The notes beneath the pieces are model-generated. The model ran no database searches. It was not told the origin of the DNA and saw only the letters and a program-made list of their open reading frames with translations. A stretch of 64,000 nucleotides of DNA, from contig NZ_CP047029.1 in NCBI RefSeq assembly GCF_009796805.1, positions 1,477,501-1,541,500 of the forward strand. The letters are read 5' to 3'. The stretch is from Algibacter sp. L1A34. GTDB lineage: Bacteria; Bacteroidota; Bacteroidia; Flavobacteriales; Flavobacteriaceae. The position numbers were made by a program, and so were the translations under genes. The stretch's first letter is position 1. Each line of letters starts with the position of its first letter. Below, in pieces: positions 46,639 to 55,085 of this stretch.

Positions 46639-48678
46639 ATGAAAAAAATTACATTATTATTTATTGCATTAATGTTTTTTGCATTTGCGCAATCACAGAA
46701 CATTGCACTTAGTGGAGCTGCAATAGGTTCTACAGAAAATCAAGCGGCAAGTAATGCCATCGATGGAGACCTTGGTACACGTTGGGAGTCTGCTACCGAA
46801 GACCCACAATGGATATCTATTGATTTGGGAGCTACCTATGATATTACCCAGGTTATTTTAAATTGGGAAGGAGCATTTGGAAGTGCCTATGAAATACAAA
46901 TATCCGATGATTCGTTGTTTACTACATATACTACGGTATACACCGAAGCAGCTGGAGATGGTGGAGAGGATAATCTTAATGTTACGGGAGCAGGACGATA
47001 TGTGAGAATGTATGGAACGGCAAGAGGTACTGTGTATGGCTATAGCTTATATGAGTTTGAAGTATATGGAGTAATTCCTGCAGGAACAGATGCTAGATTA
47101 AGTGATTTACAAGTAGATGCTGCTACAATAAGCGATTTCTCATCAGGTACAGAAGATTATGATTATAGTTTGCCAGAAGGAACAACAGTAGTTCCAACTA
47201 TTACTTCTGCAACACCAATAGAAGGTACTGTTGTAATTACCCAAGCCGCTGGAATACCAGGAGATGCTACTGTGGTAGTTACTGCTACAGATGGAACCAC
47301 TACAAAAACATATACGGTTTCTTTTTTTATAGCACCGCCAACAGCGCCAACAATAGATGCGCCTTCTCCAAGTCCTTTAGCTGCTGATGTAATTTCTATA
47401 TACAGTGATGCTTATACCGGTGTTGCAACAGATTATAACCCAGGTTGGGATCAATCTGGTGCAGTAAATACAACATATGATCCAACAGGTGGAGGAACAA
47501 ACTTTGCAATGGCGTATACAAATTTTAATTATCAAGGAACAATATTAACCCCTCAAGATGCTTCTGAAATGGAGTACTTACATGTTGATATTTGGACAGC
47601 AAACGCTACTGATGTAAAAGTAACACCTATCAATAATGGTACTGGTCCTAGTGAAGTTCTCGTTTCTCTACCGGTTATAAATGGGTCTTGGAGTAGTGTA
47701 GATTTACCTATTGCTAGTTTTACAGGAATGACGTGGGATTCAGTTTTTCAATTGAAGTTTGATGGACAAGGAGGAGTTTCTCCATCTGATATTTATTTAG
47801 ACAATATTTATTTTTGGAAAGCACCTGTTGTTCCGGGAACTGATGCAGATTTAAGTGATTTGCAAGTTGATGGTATTACCATAAGCGATTTTAGCTCTAA
47901 TACTTTAGATTATACAGAAAATGTAACTTCGGAAATTGTTATTGTTCCAACGGTAACCGTTACTACAAATGATGCAGGAGCAACAGCTGTTGTAACTCCT
48001 GCTTCTCAAATTCCAGGAACAACAAGTATTGTTGTTACTGGTGCAGATGGAATAACCACAAAAACATATACAGTATCTTTTACGGTAGATACAAACACAC
48101 CGTGTGATGGTACTTCAACGGATGCCCAGCAAGGAACTTTTTCTAACGGAGGATATAGTTATAAATTTGAAACATTAGGAAATGGAGATGTTCGAATGAC
48201 TTTTGATTTATTAGAAGCGGGAGCTGTTGGTATTGTAGCATATGCTTGGAAAGAAGATCCGTTTGCAGAAACAGCTATGACGGTTGCAGAAACCGTGGCT
48301 ACAATAGATTTGTCTGGTTATTCAATAGGAGAAGACATTAGTTATGCTGTTAAATTTGCTTGGGCAGATGGAGGATTTGGTGTAACTAAATATTTTACTT
48401 ATACCGTTGGTGATGCTTGTACATTAGGAATAGAGAGTGTGGATGTAACAGCTTATAGTGTGTTTCCTAATCCCACTCAAAATAGTTGGACTATTAAGAC
48501 TAAGTCCGAAAACATATCATCTATTAAAGTATTCGATGTTTTAGGGAAAAATGTATTATCAGTAGCACCAAATACAACTGAAGCAACTATAAATGGTTCA
48601 AATTTAAAAACGGGCTTGTACTTTGCCATTATAAAAACGGTAAAAGGAACAAGTAGTTTAAAGCTACTAAGAAATTAG
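46639..48678 (+). CDS. T9SS-secreted multi-CBM protein (discoidin-like domain, T9SS sorting domain)
   Basis: The 679-residue protein has a signal peptide (FIALMFFAFAQS). Domains in order: F5/8-type (CBM32-like) domain (residues about 20-150, NAIDGDLGTRWES); a cadherin-like spacer (ARLSDLQVDAATISDFSSGT); the VISIYSDAY module (about 240-395) shared with the lipoproteins at 22240 and 32810; a second spacer; a module with FSNGGYSYKFETLGNGDVRM; and a C-terminal T9SS type A sorting domain (YSVFPNPTQNSWTIKT, GLYFAIIKTVKGTSSLKLL). No catalytic motif is seen. It forms its own transcription unit with the same regulatory elements as susC, so it probably binds laminarin outside the cell or on the surface. 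Confidence 0.88.
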   Translation: MKKITLLFIALMFFAFAQSQNIALSGAAIGSTENQAASNAIDGDLGTRWESATEDPQWISIDLGATYDITQVILNWEGAFGSAYEIQISDDSLFTTYTTVYTEAAGDGGEDNLNVTGAGRYVRMYGTARGTVYGYSLYEFEVYGVIPAGTDARLSDLQVDAATISDFSSGTEDYDYSLPEGTTVVPTITSATPIEGTVVITQAAGIPGDATVVVTATDGTTTKTYTVSFFIAPPTAPTIDAPSPSPLAADVISIYSDAYTGVATDYNPGWDQSGAVNTTYDPTGGGTNFAMAYTNFNYQGTILTPQDASEMEYLHVDIWTANATDVKVTPINNGTGPSEVLVSLPVINGSWSSVDLPIASFTGMTWDSVFQLKFDGQGGVSPSDIYLDNIYFWKAPVVPGTDADLSDLQVDGITISDFSSNTLDYTENVTSEIVIVPTVTVTTNDAGATAVVTPASQIPGTTSIVVTGADGITTKTYTVSFTVDTNTPCDGTSTDAQQGTFSNGGYSYKFETLGNGDVRMTFDLLEAGAVGIVAYAWKEDPFAETAMTVAETVATIDLSGYSIGEDISYAVKFAWADGGFGVTKYFTYTVGDACTLGIESVDVTAYSVFPNPTQNSWTIKTKSENISSIKVFDVLGKNVLSVAPNTTEATINGSNLKTGLYFAIIKTVKGTSSLKLLRN

Positions 48679-48713
48679 ATAAAAGTATTTAAATATTTCT
48701 TTAGTTAAGTTTG

Positions 48714-48748
48714 AAAAAGGTTGAGCATTTATCGCTCGGCCTTTTTTT
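48714..48748. terminator. Bidirectional terminator
   Basis: AAAAAGGTTGAGC (48714-48726) pairs with GCTCGGCCTTTTT (48734-48746), with two G-U pairs on the plus strand. T-runs lie on both strands. It ends the T9SS protein gene rightward and the Nudix-like regulator gene leftward, whose stop is at 48753. Confidence 0.85.
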
Positions 48749-48752
48749 ATGT

Positions 48753-49472
48753 TCAATTTTTGAACAACGAAAAATTAAACCCTTTTTGTTCTAACCTTTT
48801 ATATTTTGTATAATCGAATTTATAAAGGAAAGCTCCTTTTTTAGAACCCGATTTATCTTTTTCATTTAAAGGAATAAGCAATTTTAGAGACATTAATTTT
48901 TTTCTGAAATTCCGAGTATCTAATGTTTTCTGAAAAATAGCTTCATATAAATTTTGAAACTGCGGAATAGTAAATTTTTTAGGTAGTAATTCAAATCCAA
49001 TTGGGTAAAATCTAGCTTTTCGACGTAATCTATTTAGTGCATCTTCAATCATTAAATCATGATCTAAAACTAAATTAGGGAGTTTATCAACCTCATACCA
49101 AATGGCATCGTGTTTTGCAACCAATTCCTTATCGTAATCATCAATGCGAATTAGTGCATAGTGTGCTATAGAAATACAGCGAGCACCAGGATCTCGATCA
49201 ATATTAGAGTAGGTCTTTAACTCTTCCATAAAGATGTTCTCTAAGCCTGTAATTTCCTTTAAAACACGACGAGCAGCTTCATTTGCAGCCTCATCAGGCT
49301 TTACAAAACTTCCAATTAAAGATAAAGTGCCTTTAAAAGGTTCCACGCGTCTTTCAAAAACTAATAGTTTTAAAATACCGTTATCAAACCCAAAAATGAT
49401 GCAATCGGTTGCAACATAGATTCGCATTTCGGGTGCATAAATATCATTTAACGGTAAATTACTGTTATCCAT
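48753..49472 (-). CDS. Nudix-domain transcriptional regulator (NrtR/AraR-like), degenerate Nudix box
   Basis: The 239-residue protein has a Nudix fold (residues about 15-150) followed by a winged helix (about 160-235, FTIPQFQNLYEAIFQKTLDT, RNFRKKLMSL), the layout of NrtR-type regulators. The Nudix box at residues 55-77 is eroded: Ser55 replaces the first Gly, Val70 replaces the Glu of 'RE', and Ile74 replaces the second Glu of 'EE', while Glu61, Arg69, Glu73 and Gly76 remain. Hydrolysis is therefore unlikely and ligand sensing likely. In Bacteroidetes such proteins control sugar catabolism. It is convergent with the laminarin locus and could regulate it; the ligand is unknown. Confidence 0.85.
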   Translation of the reverse strand: MDNSNLPLNDIYAPEMRIYVATDCIIFGFDNGILKLLVFERRVEPFKGTLSLIGSFVKPDEAANEAARRVLKEITGLENIFMEELKTYSNIDRDPGARCISIAHYALIRIDDYDKELVAKHDAIWYEVDKLPNLVLDHDLMIEDALNRLRRKARFYPIGFELLPKKFTIPQFQNLYEAIFQKTLDTRNFRKKLMSLKLLIPLNEKDKSGSKKGAFLYKFDYTKYKRLEQKGFNFSLFKN

Positions 49473-49477
49473 AAAAA

Positions 49478-49485
49478 CAAAAGTA
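49478..49485 (-). promoter_or_regulatory. -7 box of the Nudix-like regulator gene, very close to the start codon
   Basis: Read on the minus strand, TACTTTTG matches TAnnTTTG exactly and ends 5 nt before the ATG at 49472. Transcription would start at or next to the start codon, giving a leaderless mRNA. The -33 box is weak. Confidence 0.35.
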
Positions 49486-49564
49486 AAAAATAGCTTTAAT
49501 TAAAAGGGGTTAAATAGAATATTTAAAGATTTTTGCTAATAGAATTAACTCAAATCTTAAGGTT

Positions 49565-50413
49565 TTATATTGAATTTTTTATAAACGACACCGCACATTC
49601 AACAACATTTTTAAGTTCTTTCGGCAGAACATTGCTTTCCCAAGGATGTTTTGTATTAAAAACATGATTGGCATTTTTAATAATTTCTAATTCGCTTTTA
49701 GGATTCCATTTATGCAAGTGTTCAGCTTCGTCAATTAAAACGCTAGTATCGTTATTACCATGAATAATTAAATGCGGAATTTTTAAGTTTGAAACGGCGC
49801 GCTTTATCGTAAGTCGTTCTTCATTTTTAATGAAATCTTCATAAAACTGATAAAAATGTGGCATTTGTTGTTTTGTTCGGCCGTTTAAAACATATTTTAC
49901 ACCTGTGTTTTTCCAATCATCCAAATCGCCAATGGTTGCTGTTCGTTTGCCTAAATCGCAAACACCTGCTAAACTAATCACAGTTTTAATTCGAGGATCT
50001 TCTTCGGCTTTAATAGCAACAATTCCGCCACCTCTGCTGTGTCCAATTAAGTTTATTGCATTTAGACGCCCAATCGATTTAATGGTTTCGTTTTCGTTAG
50101 TCCAATTAATAACCGATTCCAAATCGTCTAACTCTATAGTGTAATTGTTATTTCCAAAAGCTTCCAAATCAGGGAAGTCTATGGGCTGCTCCATAGTACC
50201 GCCATTATGGGAAAAATTGAATTTTATAAAGCAAAAGCCAGCTTCTGCGAAAGCGTTTGCCATTAAATTCCAAGCACCCCAGTCCTTAAAACCTTTGTAA
50301 CCATGGCAAAAAATAATTATTGGTAAATTAGATTTTTCTGAATCAAAAGTTATATCAATTAAAATTGGCTTTTCGTGTTTGCCGTCAATAATAAAATTGT
50401 CGTTTGCTATCAT
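49565..50413 (-). CDS. Alpha/beta hydrolase (dienelactone hydrolase or acylaminoacyl peptidase type)
   Basis: The 282-residue protein has no signal peptide. The fold is shown by PIIIFCHGYKGFKDWGAWNL (oxyanion region), the nucleophile motif LIGHSRGGGIV, the acid-strand motif HLIIHGNNDTSVLIDEA and the late His in IKNANHVFN. The substrate cannot be told from sequence. It starts 1 bp after the stop of the AddB-like gene and is co-transcribed with it. Confidence 0.85.
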   Translation of the reverse strand: MIANDNFIIDGKHEKPILIDITFDSEKSNLPIIIFCHGYKGFKDWGAWNLMANAFAEAGFCFIKFNFSHNGGTMEQPIDFPDLEAFGNNNYTIELDDLESVINWTNENETIKSIGRLNAINLIGHSRGGGIVAIKAEEDPRIKTVISLAGVCDLGKRTATIGDLDDWKNTGVKYVLNGRTKQQMPHFYQFYEDFIKNEERLTIKRAVSNLKIPHLIIHGNNDTSVLIDEAEHLHKWNPKSELEIIKNANHVFNTKHPWESNVLPKELKNVVECAVSFIKNSI

Positions 50414-50414
50414 A

Positions 50415-53177
50415 TTAAACTTCTTTTTCGGTGAATGGAATATTTGGATTGCATATTTCTAAAATTAAAGTTTTTAATTCAACATAGAAATTATCGAGTG
50501 TTTCTTGAGTAATTAATGCATCTTTTTTAGCGCCATTTCCTGACTTATCTTTTTTAGAAAACTTTAAAAATCCAGCTTTCAAGTTTTTAAATGAAATAAT
50601 ACCGGCTTCTACCGGAAGCGTAATTTCATTAGATAAGAACATCATATAAGCATAGGTTAACACCTGAAAGCTTTTGCTGTATTTGGTATAATCGGTAGTG
50701 ATGTCTTCCCAGTTTACAATTTCAACTTTATTGGCATCAACACGGCCTGTTTTGTAATCTACAATTCTAGTTACACCGTTATATTCGTCTACACGATCTA
50801 CTTTTCCTGTAAGTTTTACAGGGAAATCGAGTTCTGGAATTTCGATTAAAACATTATTGTTTGATTCTATTTTGATTATTTTTATTTCATTCCCGGCCTT
50901 TAAATCTTCAATTTCTAAATCTAAAAAGTTTGAAACATAACGTTTTGCAATTTCATAAATAATAAGATTTTTGCCTTTAGTGATATCTCCTTCTTTAAAT
51001 TCGTTTTTAAAATGAAAGGTTACTTTTTCGTTAATTTTTGTTTTTAATTTCTTAATAGTTTCAACCGATAAAAATGTATTTACCAAAGGTTTGTAAAAAT
51101 CTTCGAGGGTATTGTGTACAACGGTTCCTAATGTGTTGGCTGCAACTGTTTCTTCAACTTCATCGTGTTCTTTGATTTTTAAAATTTTCTGATAATAAAA
51201 ATCTATCGGATTCCTTATATAATTAGTAAGGGAAGAAGGGGAAAAACCTTTTGCAGCTATTTCTTTTAATCTATTTTGGGAATCTTCAGTTTTGGCTACA
51301 ACCTTTAATTCGGGAGAAATTACCGGTACGTGTGGCGCTATTATTTCGTGGTGAATGTTATGTATATTTTCTAGCTCTAGTTGAGTTATAAAACGGCTTT
51401 TTTCACCACCAGTAAGTGCATCAGCTTCTGTGTTGTAAAGTATATAGACATTTTTAGCACGCTGTAGTAAACGATAAAAGTGATAGGTGTAAACCGCATC
51501 TTTTTCTTTATAAGTGGGTAGTTTATTTTCTATCTTAACATCAAATGGAATAAATGAATTGTTGCTTTTTCCTGATGGTAATATACCTTCGTTAACCGAT
51601 GAAATAATTACAGTTTCAAAATCTAGCACCCGAGACTCTAACATACCCATAATTTGTAAACCCTGCAGTGGTTCGCCTTGGAAATCTAGTGTTTCAGAGC
51701 TTAATAATTCTTTGTAAACACCAAATAAGGTCGAAATATCTTTAATGTGGTGATATTCGGAATTTAACAAAGAAAGGGAATTAAATAATTCATTAAAGCG
51801 AAACAAGTATTCTAGCGAGAGTAAATTCGCTTCTTTGTTTTCATCTAAATGATTTTTTATTTTTGAAATAATTTGGCTAGAGTTTTTTAATGCTAAATCT
51901 ATAGATGTATTCCAGTTAGAAAACAATAAATCTAAGATATCATTCGATGGGTTCTTTATCTCTTTTAAACGTGCAACTGTAAGATAAACTAAGTTATTGG
52001 AATCTATAGTTTCAATTATTTTAGCGGCATAATCAACATTATCACTATAGAATAATGGACGAATAAACTGATGAGATAACACCTTTACAATATCTTTAAA
52101 ATAAAAAGTGTTGCCAGAGCTTTTATGAATATGAAATAAACTTTCAAATAGTGATGCTAGTGGAATTGATTTTAACGGGAATCCCATTGTAATATTGAGC
52201 GCATCTACTGCTGGTGGTATTGAATTTAATACGGGAATTAATAAGTTTTCATCTCCTAAAACTACCGCGGTGCTTTGTAACGATTTAGTTTCGGCTTCAA
52301 TGTTTTTTAAAAGTGTACCAATATATTTAGCTTGCCCGATATTTTTTGGAACACCATAAATATTTATGTTTTTTTCTTTTGAATAGTTCTCGGTAATCCA
52401 CTCGAAGGGTTCTTTTTCAAAGTATTTCCAATTTTTTTTATGTTGTCTTGTAAAAAGTGCTGCATCGTGTTTTGGATTATTGATAAACACGCTATCAATA
52501 TCCCAATAAACCTTCGCTAAGCTACTTTTTAATAGTTTTTGTATAATGGTCTCCTCAGCTGTGTTTAACGCGTTAAAACCTAAAAAAACGTGATGTTTAT
52601 TTGAGTTGTTATTTATGTATGTATCACAGTTTTCTGCAGCTTTACGGTAAATTAAACCTTGATAGCCAATCTCTTTATCTAAAAGTTGTTTGGTAAAGTG
52701 GATGTAGTATTTATAAAGCTTATTCCAGAACTGTAAATATTTTTTAACAAAGTCTGTTTGGTTCGCTTCTACCGACCAATGTGTCAATTCTTGAATATCG
52801 CTTAAATAGTTAAATATGTTTTCCTGAGGTATCAGGTAACGATCTATTTCATTAAAATCTTGAAGTAATATTTGGGCCCATTTAGAAAAGGATTCAAAAC
52901 TATCTTGATCTTCCTTATTAGTAAGTGCTAAATAGCTATTGTAGAATTCGAAAAGTAACTCGGTATTCGATGTGGTTTTAAGTCCAGATAAATCTTCAAC
53001 AAACTCTTCGATACTAATGATATCTGGAACGAATATAGTTTCTTGTATAACATGGACTAATTGATGTTTTAAAAAGAGACCGGCTCTTTTACTCGGTAAA
53101 ACAAAAGTGATTTCAGAAAGATTGTAGTTGTTCTTTTTTAAATCGTTTAAAACATCAAAAATGAAAGTTGTTATCAT
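50415..53177 (-). CDS. addB: AddB-like PD-(D/E)XK nuclease / inactivated helicase subunit
   Basis: The 920-residue protein starts with ITFVLPSKRAGLFLKHQLV, the degenerate P-loop region of AddB-type proteins, and ends with a RecB-family nuclease domain (FSPSSLTNYIRNPIDFYYQK; RIVDYKTGRVDA with the catalytic D-x-K; QVLTYAYMMF). It would pair with the AddA-like helicase encoded at 55086-58226 to process double-strand breaks, the RecBCD role in this phylum. The name is by family; addB genes here are divergent, so the symbol is tentative. Confidence 0.82.
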   Translation of the reverse strand: MITTFIFDVLNDLKKNNYNLSEITFVLPSKRAGLFLKHQLVHVIQETIFVPDIISIEEFVEDLSGLKTTSNTELLFEFYNSYLALTNKEDQDSFESFSKWAQILLQDFNEIDRYLIPQENIFNYLSDIQELTHWSVEANQTDFVKKYLQFWNKLYKYYIHFTKQLLDKEIGYQGLIYRKAAENCDTYINNNSNKHHVFLGFNALNTAEETIIQKLLKSSLAKVYWDIDSVFINNPKHDAALFTRQHKKNWKYFEKEPFEWITENYSKEKNINIYGVPKNIGQAKYIGTLLKNIEAETKSLQSTAVVLGDENLLIPVLNSIPPAVDALNITMGFPLKSIPLASLFESLFHIHKSSGNTFYFKDIVKVLSHQFIRPLFYSDNVDYAAKIIETIDSNNLVYLTVARLKEIKNPSNDILDLLFSNWNTSIDLALKNSSQIISKIKNHLDENKEANLLSLEYLFRFNELFNSLSLLNSEYHHIKDISTLFGVYKELLSSETLDFQGEPLQGLQIMGMLESRVLDFETVIISSVNEGILPSGKSNNSFIPFDVKIENKLPTYKEKDAVYTYHFYRLLQRAKNVYILYNTEADALTGGEKSRFITQLELENIHNIHHEIIAPHVPVISPELKVVAKTEDSQNRLKEIAAKGFSPSSLTNYIRNPIDFYYQKILKIKEHDEVEETVAANTLGTVVHNTLEDFYKPLVNTFLSVETIKKLKTKINEKVTFHFKNEFKEGDITKGKNLIIYEIAKRYVSNFLDLEIEDLKAGNEIKIIKIESNNNVLIEIPELDFPVKLTGKVDRVDEYNGVTRIVDYKTGRVDANKVEIVNWEDITTDYTKYSKSFQVLTYAYMMFLSNEITLPVEAGIISFKNLKAGFLKFSKKDKSGNGAKKDALITQETLDNFYVELKTLILEICNPNIPFTEKEV

Positions 53178-53188
53178 TTTATAAAAAT

Positions 53189-53220
53189 AAAAAACGCTTC
53201 GGATATCCGAAGCGTTTTTT
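53189..53220. terminator. Bidirectional terminator after the OmpA gene
   Basis: A perfect 32-bp palindrome with half-site AAAAAACGCTTCGGAT, with six A residues on one side and six T on the other. It lies 36 bp after the ompA-family stop (minus strand) and 12 bp before the AddB-like start, so it isolates the two genes. Confidence 0.9.
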
Positions 53221-53255
53221 GTAAACTTATTTTATTTAAAGTTAACTATATCTAA

Positions 53256-54656
53256 TTACTTAGCTAAGTTAATTTCAACACGTCTGTTATTTGCTCTACC
53301 AGCTCTAGTTTTGTTAGAGTCGATTGGTTTAGATTCACCATAACCAAGTGCAGATAATCTAAATGCATCGATACCGTTTTGAATTAAGTATTCTTTTACA
53401 GAATTAGCTCTAGAATCAGATAATCTTTGGTTTAATTTATCGCTACCAACACTATCAGTATGACCTTCAACTGTAAATTTAGAAGTTGGGTATTCTTTTA
53501 AGATATTGATGATATCAGTCAATACAGCAGAAGATTGTGCTTTGATTGAAGATTTACCAGTATCAAATAAGATAGTTTTAGCATACTCATTCAATTGTTT
53601 TTGAACAGCAGCAGTAACTTCTGGGCAACCATTATTTGCAACAGTACCTTTTACTTCAGGACATTTATCATCTTTGTCTAAAACACCATCACCATCAGTA
53701 TCAGTGTAAGGACATCCTTTGTTAGCTGCAGGACCTGCAACATCTGGACATTTATCATCAGCATCAGTAACACCGTCACCGTCAGCATCAGGACATCCAC
53801 CTAAAGATTTTAAACCTGCAACAGTTGGGCAGTTATCATCTTTATCAGCAACACCGTCACCGTCAGAATCAGGACAACCGTTAAATTCAGCAGTACCTGC
53901 TTCGTTTGGACAATCATCTTTGCTATCTTCGATACCATCGCCGTCAGTATCAGGACAACCGTTGAAAGCTTCTAAACCAGCAACATCTGGACAAGCATCA
54001 TCTTTATCAAATATACCATCACCGTCAGTATCAGTTCCACCAAATTTGATAGAGATACCAGCAGAATGTTGGAAATGAGAATCTAAGTAATCTTCAAACG
54101 CATGTTTGTAAGATGTTTGAACTGTTAAACCGATGTTATCGTTAAACCAAACGTTTAAACCGATAGTACCATTTAAAGTACCAGCACCAATTTCATCAAT
54201 CCAAGTGTATCCACCACCAATTCCTGCGAAAGGATCAATTGTAGTGTTTTCTAAAAAGTTATATTTAATTGTACCATCAACACCGTAGTATGATAAATCA
54301 TCAACGCTATTTTCTACATCTGGGTTAGAACTAATATCTCCCCATTTTTCAATTTTATTTAAAGAACCAGTAACTCCAAAAGAGAAACCATCGCTTAAAT
54401 ATTTAGATACCGAAATAGTAGATAAAGAAGGTAAAATGTTCCAGTGATCAGAAGCATTAGCGAACTCATCTGCGAAAGAGTCACTCGCGAAACCACCTCC
54501 AGTAAAAAGACTACCGTCTCCAGAAGGATAAGCATCAACTGCGTTTACACCAATGGTGATTTGCCAAGGGTTGTTTTTGTCTTGCGCATTAGCGTTGCTA
54601 TAACATAGTACAAGCAACATAGCGAACAATAATCTGCTAAGATTTTTCATATTCAA
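53256..54656 (-). CDS. OmpA-family outer-membrane protein with thrombospondin type 3 repeats
   Basis: The 466-residue protein has a signal peptide ([13 protein letters not shown]). An N-terminal eight-strand-type barrel (residues about 25-205, [20 protein letters not shown]) is followed by five calcium-binding type 3 repeats ([17 protein letters not shown] and variants, about 208-345). A C-terminal OmpA peptidoglycan-binding domain ([20 protein letters not shown], then GYGESKPID) completes it. It ties the outer membrane to the cell wall and is commonly abundant. A strong consensus promoter precedes it. Confidence 0.95.
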   Translation of the reverse strand: MNMKNLSRLLFAMLLVLCYSNANAQDKNNPWQITIGVNAVDAYPSGDGSLFTGGGFASDSFADEFANASDHWNILPSLSTISVSKYLSDGFSFGVTGSLNKIEKWGDISSNPDVENSVDDLSYYGVDGTIKYNFLENTTIDPFAGIGGGYTWIDEIGAGTLNGTIGLNVWFNDNIGLTVQTSYKHAFEDYLDSHFQHSAGISIKFGGTDTDGDGIFDKDDACPDVAGLEAFNGCPDTDGDGIEDSKDDCPNEAGTAEFNGCPDSDGDGVADKDDNCPTVAGLKSLGGCPDADGDGVTDADDKCPDVAGPAANKGCPYTDTDGDGVLDKDDKCPEVKGTVANNGCPEVTAAVQKQLNEYAKTILFDTGKSSIKAQSSAVLTDIINILKEYPTSKFTVEGHTDSVGSDKLNQRLSDSRANSVKEYLIQNGIDAFRLSALGYGESKPIDSNKTRAGRANNRRVEINLAK

Positions 54657-54685
54657 AATTTTAAATTTTAAGTGTTAATTGTGAA

Positions 54686-54716
54686 CAAAAGTAAGTTGTT
54701 ATATCTTATTAACAAA
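54686..54716 (-). promoter_or_regulatory. Consensus Bacteroidetes promoter of the OmpA-family gene
   Basis: On the minus strand, TTTG (54716-54713), a 19-nt spacer and TACTTTTG (54693-54686) match the Bacteroidetes sigma-ABfr consensus exactly. The -7 box ends 29 nt before the ATG at 54656. Confidence 0.75.
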
Positions 54717-55085
54717 GACAAATATATAAAAAATAGTTAGACACGTGTATTTCGTCGATTGTTCAAGTCTTTTTTTATCAAATTTAACAGTTATGTATAA
54801 CGTGTCGTTGCCGTATTAACATTGTCTCGCCTTGTTTTGGAGTGTTTAATCATTCAAATTTTACTTTTTTAAAGTTTTATAAAAAAAAGCAGTGAATTTT
54901 CTTTTTTTTCAGCAAAATGCGATAGTTTGAGACAGTTAAGCGTTTGGAATTTGCAACAAAAGAAGGCGTTATTGTCTTTTTTAAGAATAAAATATTTTTC
55001 TTTGTAAGAAATTACATTTAGATTAAGTGTGCTGCTATTTTTAACAATTTAACACCCTTAATTCATGTGTAATTTAACAGTTTTT
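54717..55085. other. Intergenic region, no gene seen
   Basis: 369 bp of AT-rich DNA between the ompA promoter and the stop of the AddA-like gene. I see no open reading frame with coding character, no clear terminator for the AddA-like gene, and no repeat. Confidence 0.4.

Noticed and set aside
53719-54078. Plus-strand open frame opposite the OmpA-family gene
   Set aside because: It arises from the repetitive calcium-binding repeats read backwards; low complexity and no homology signal.
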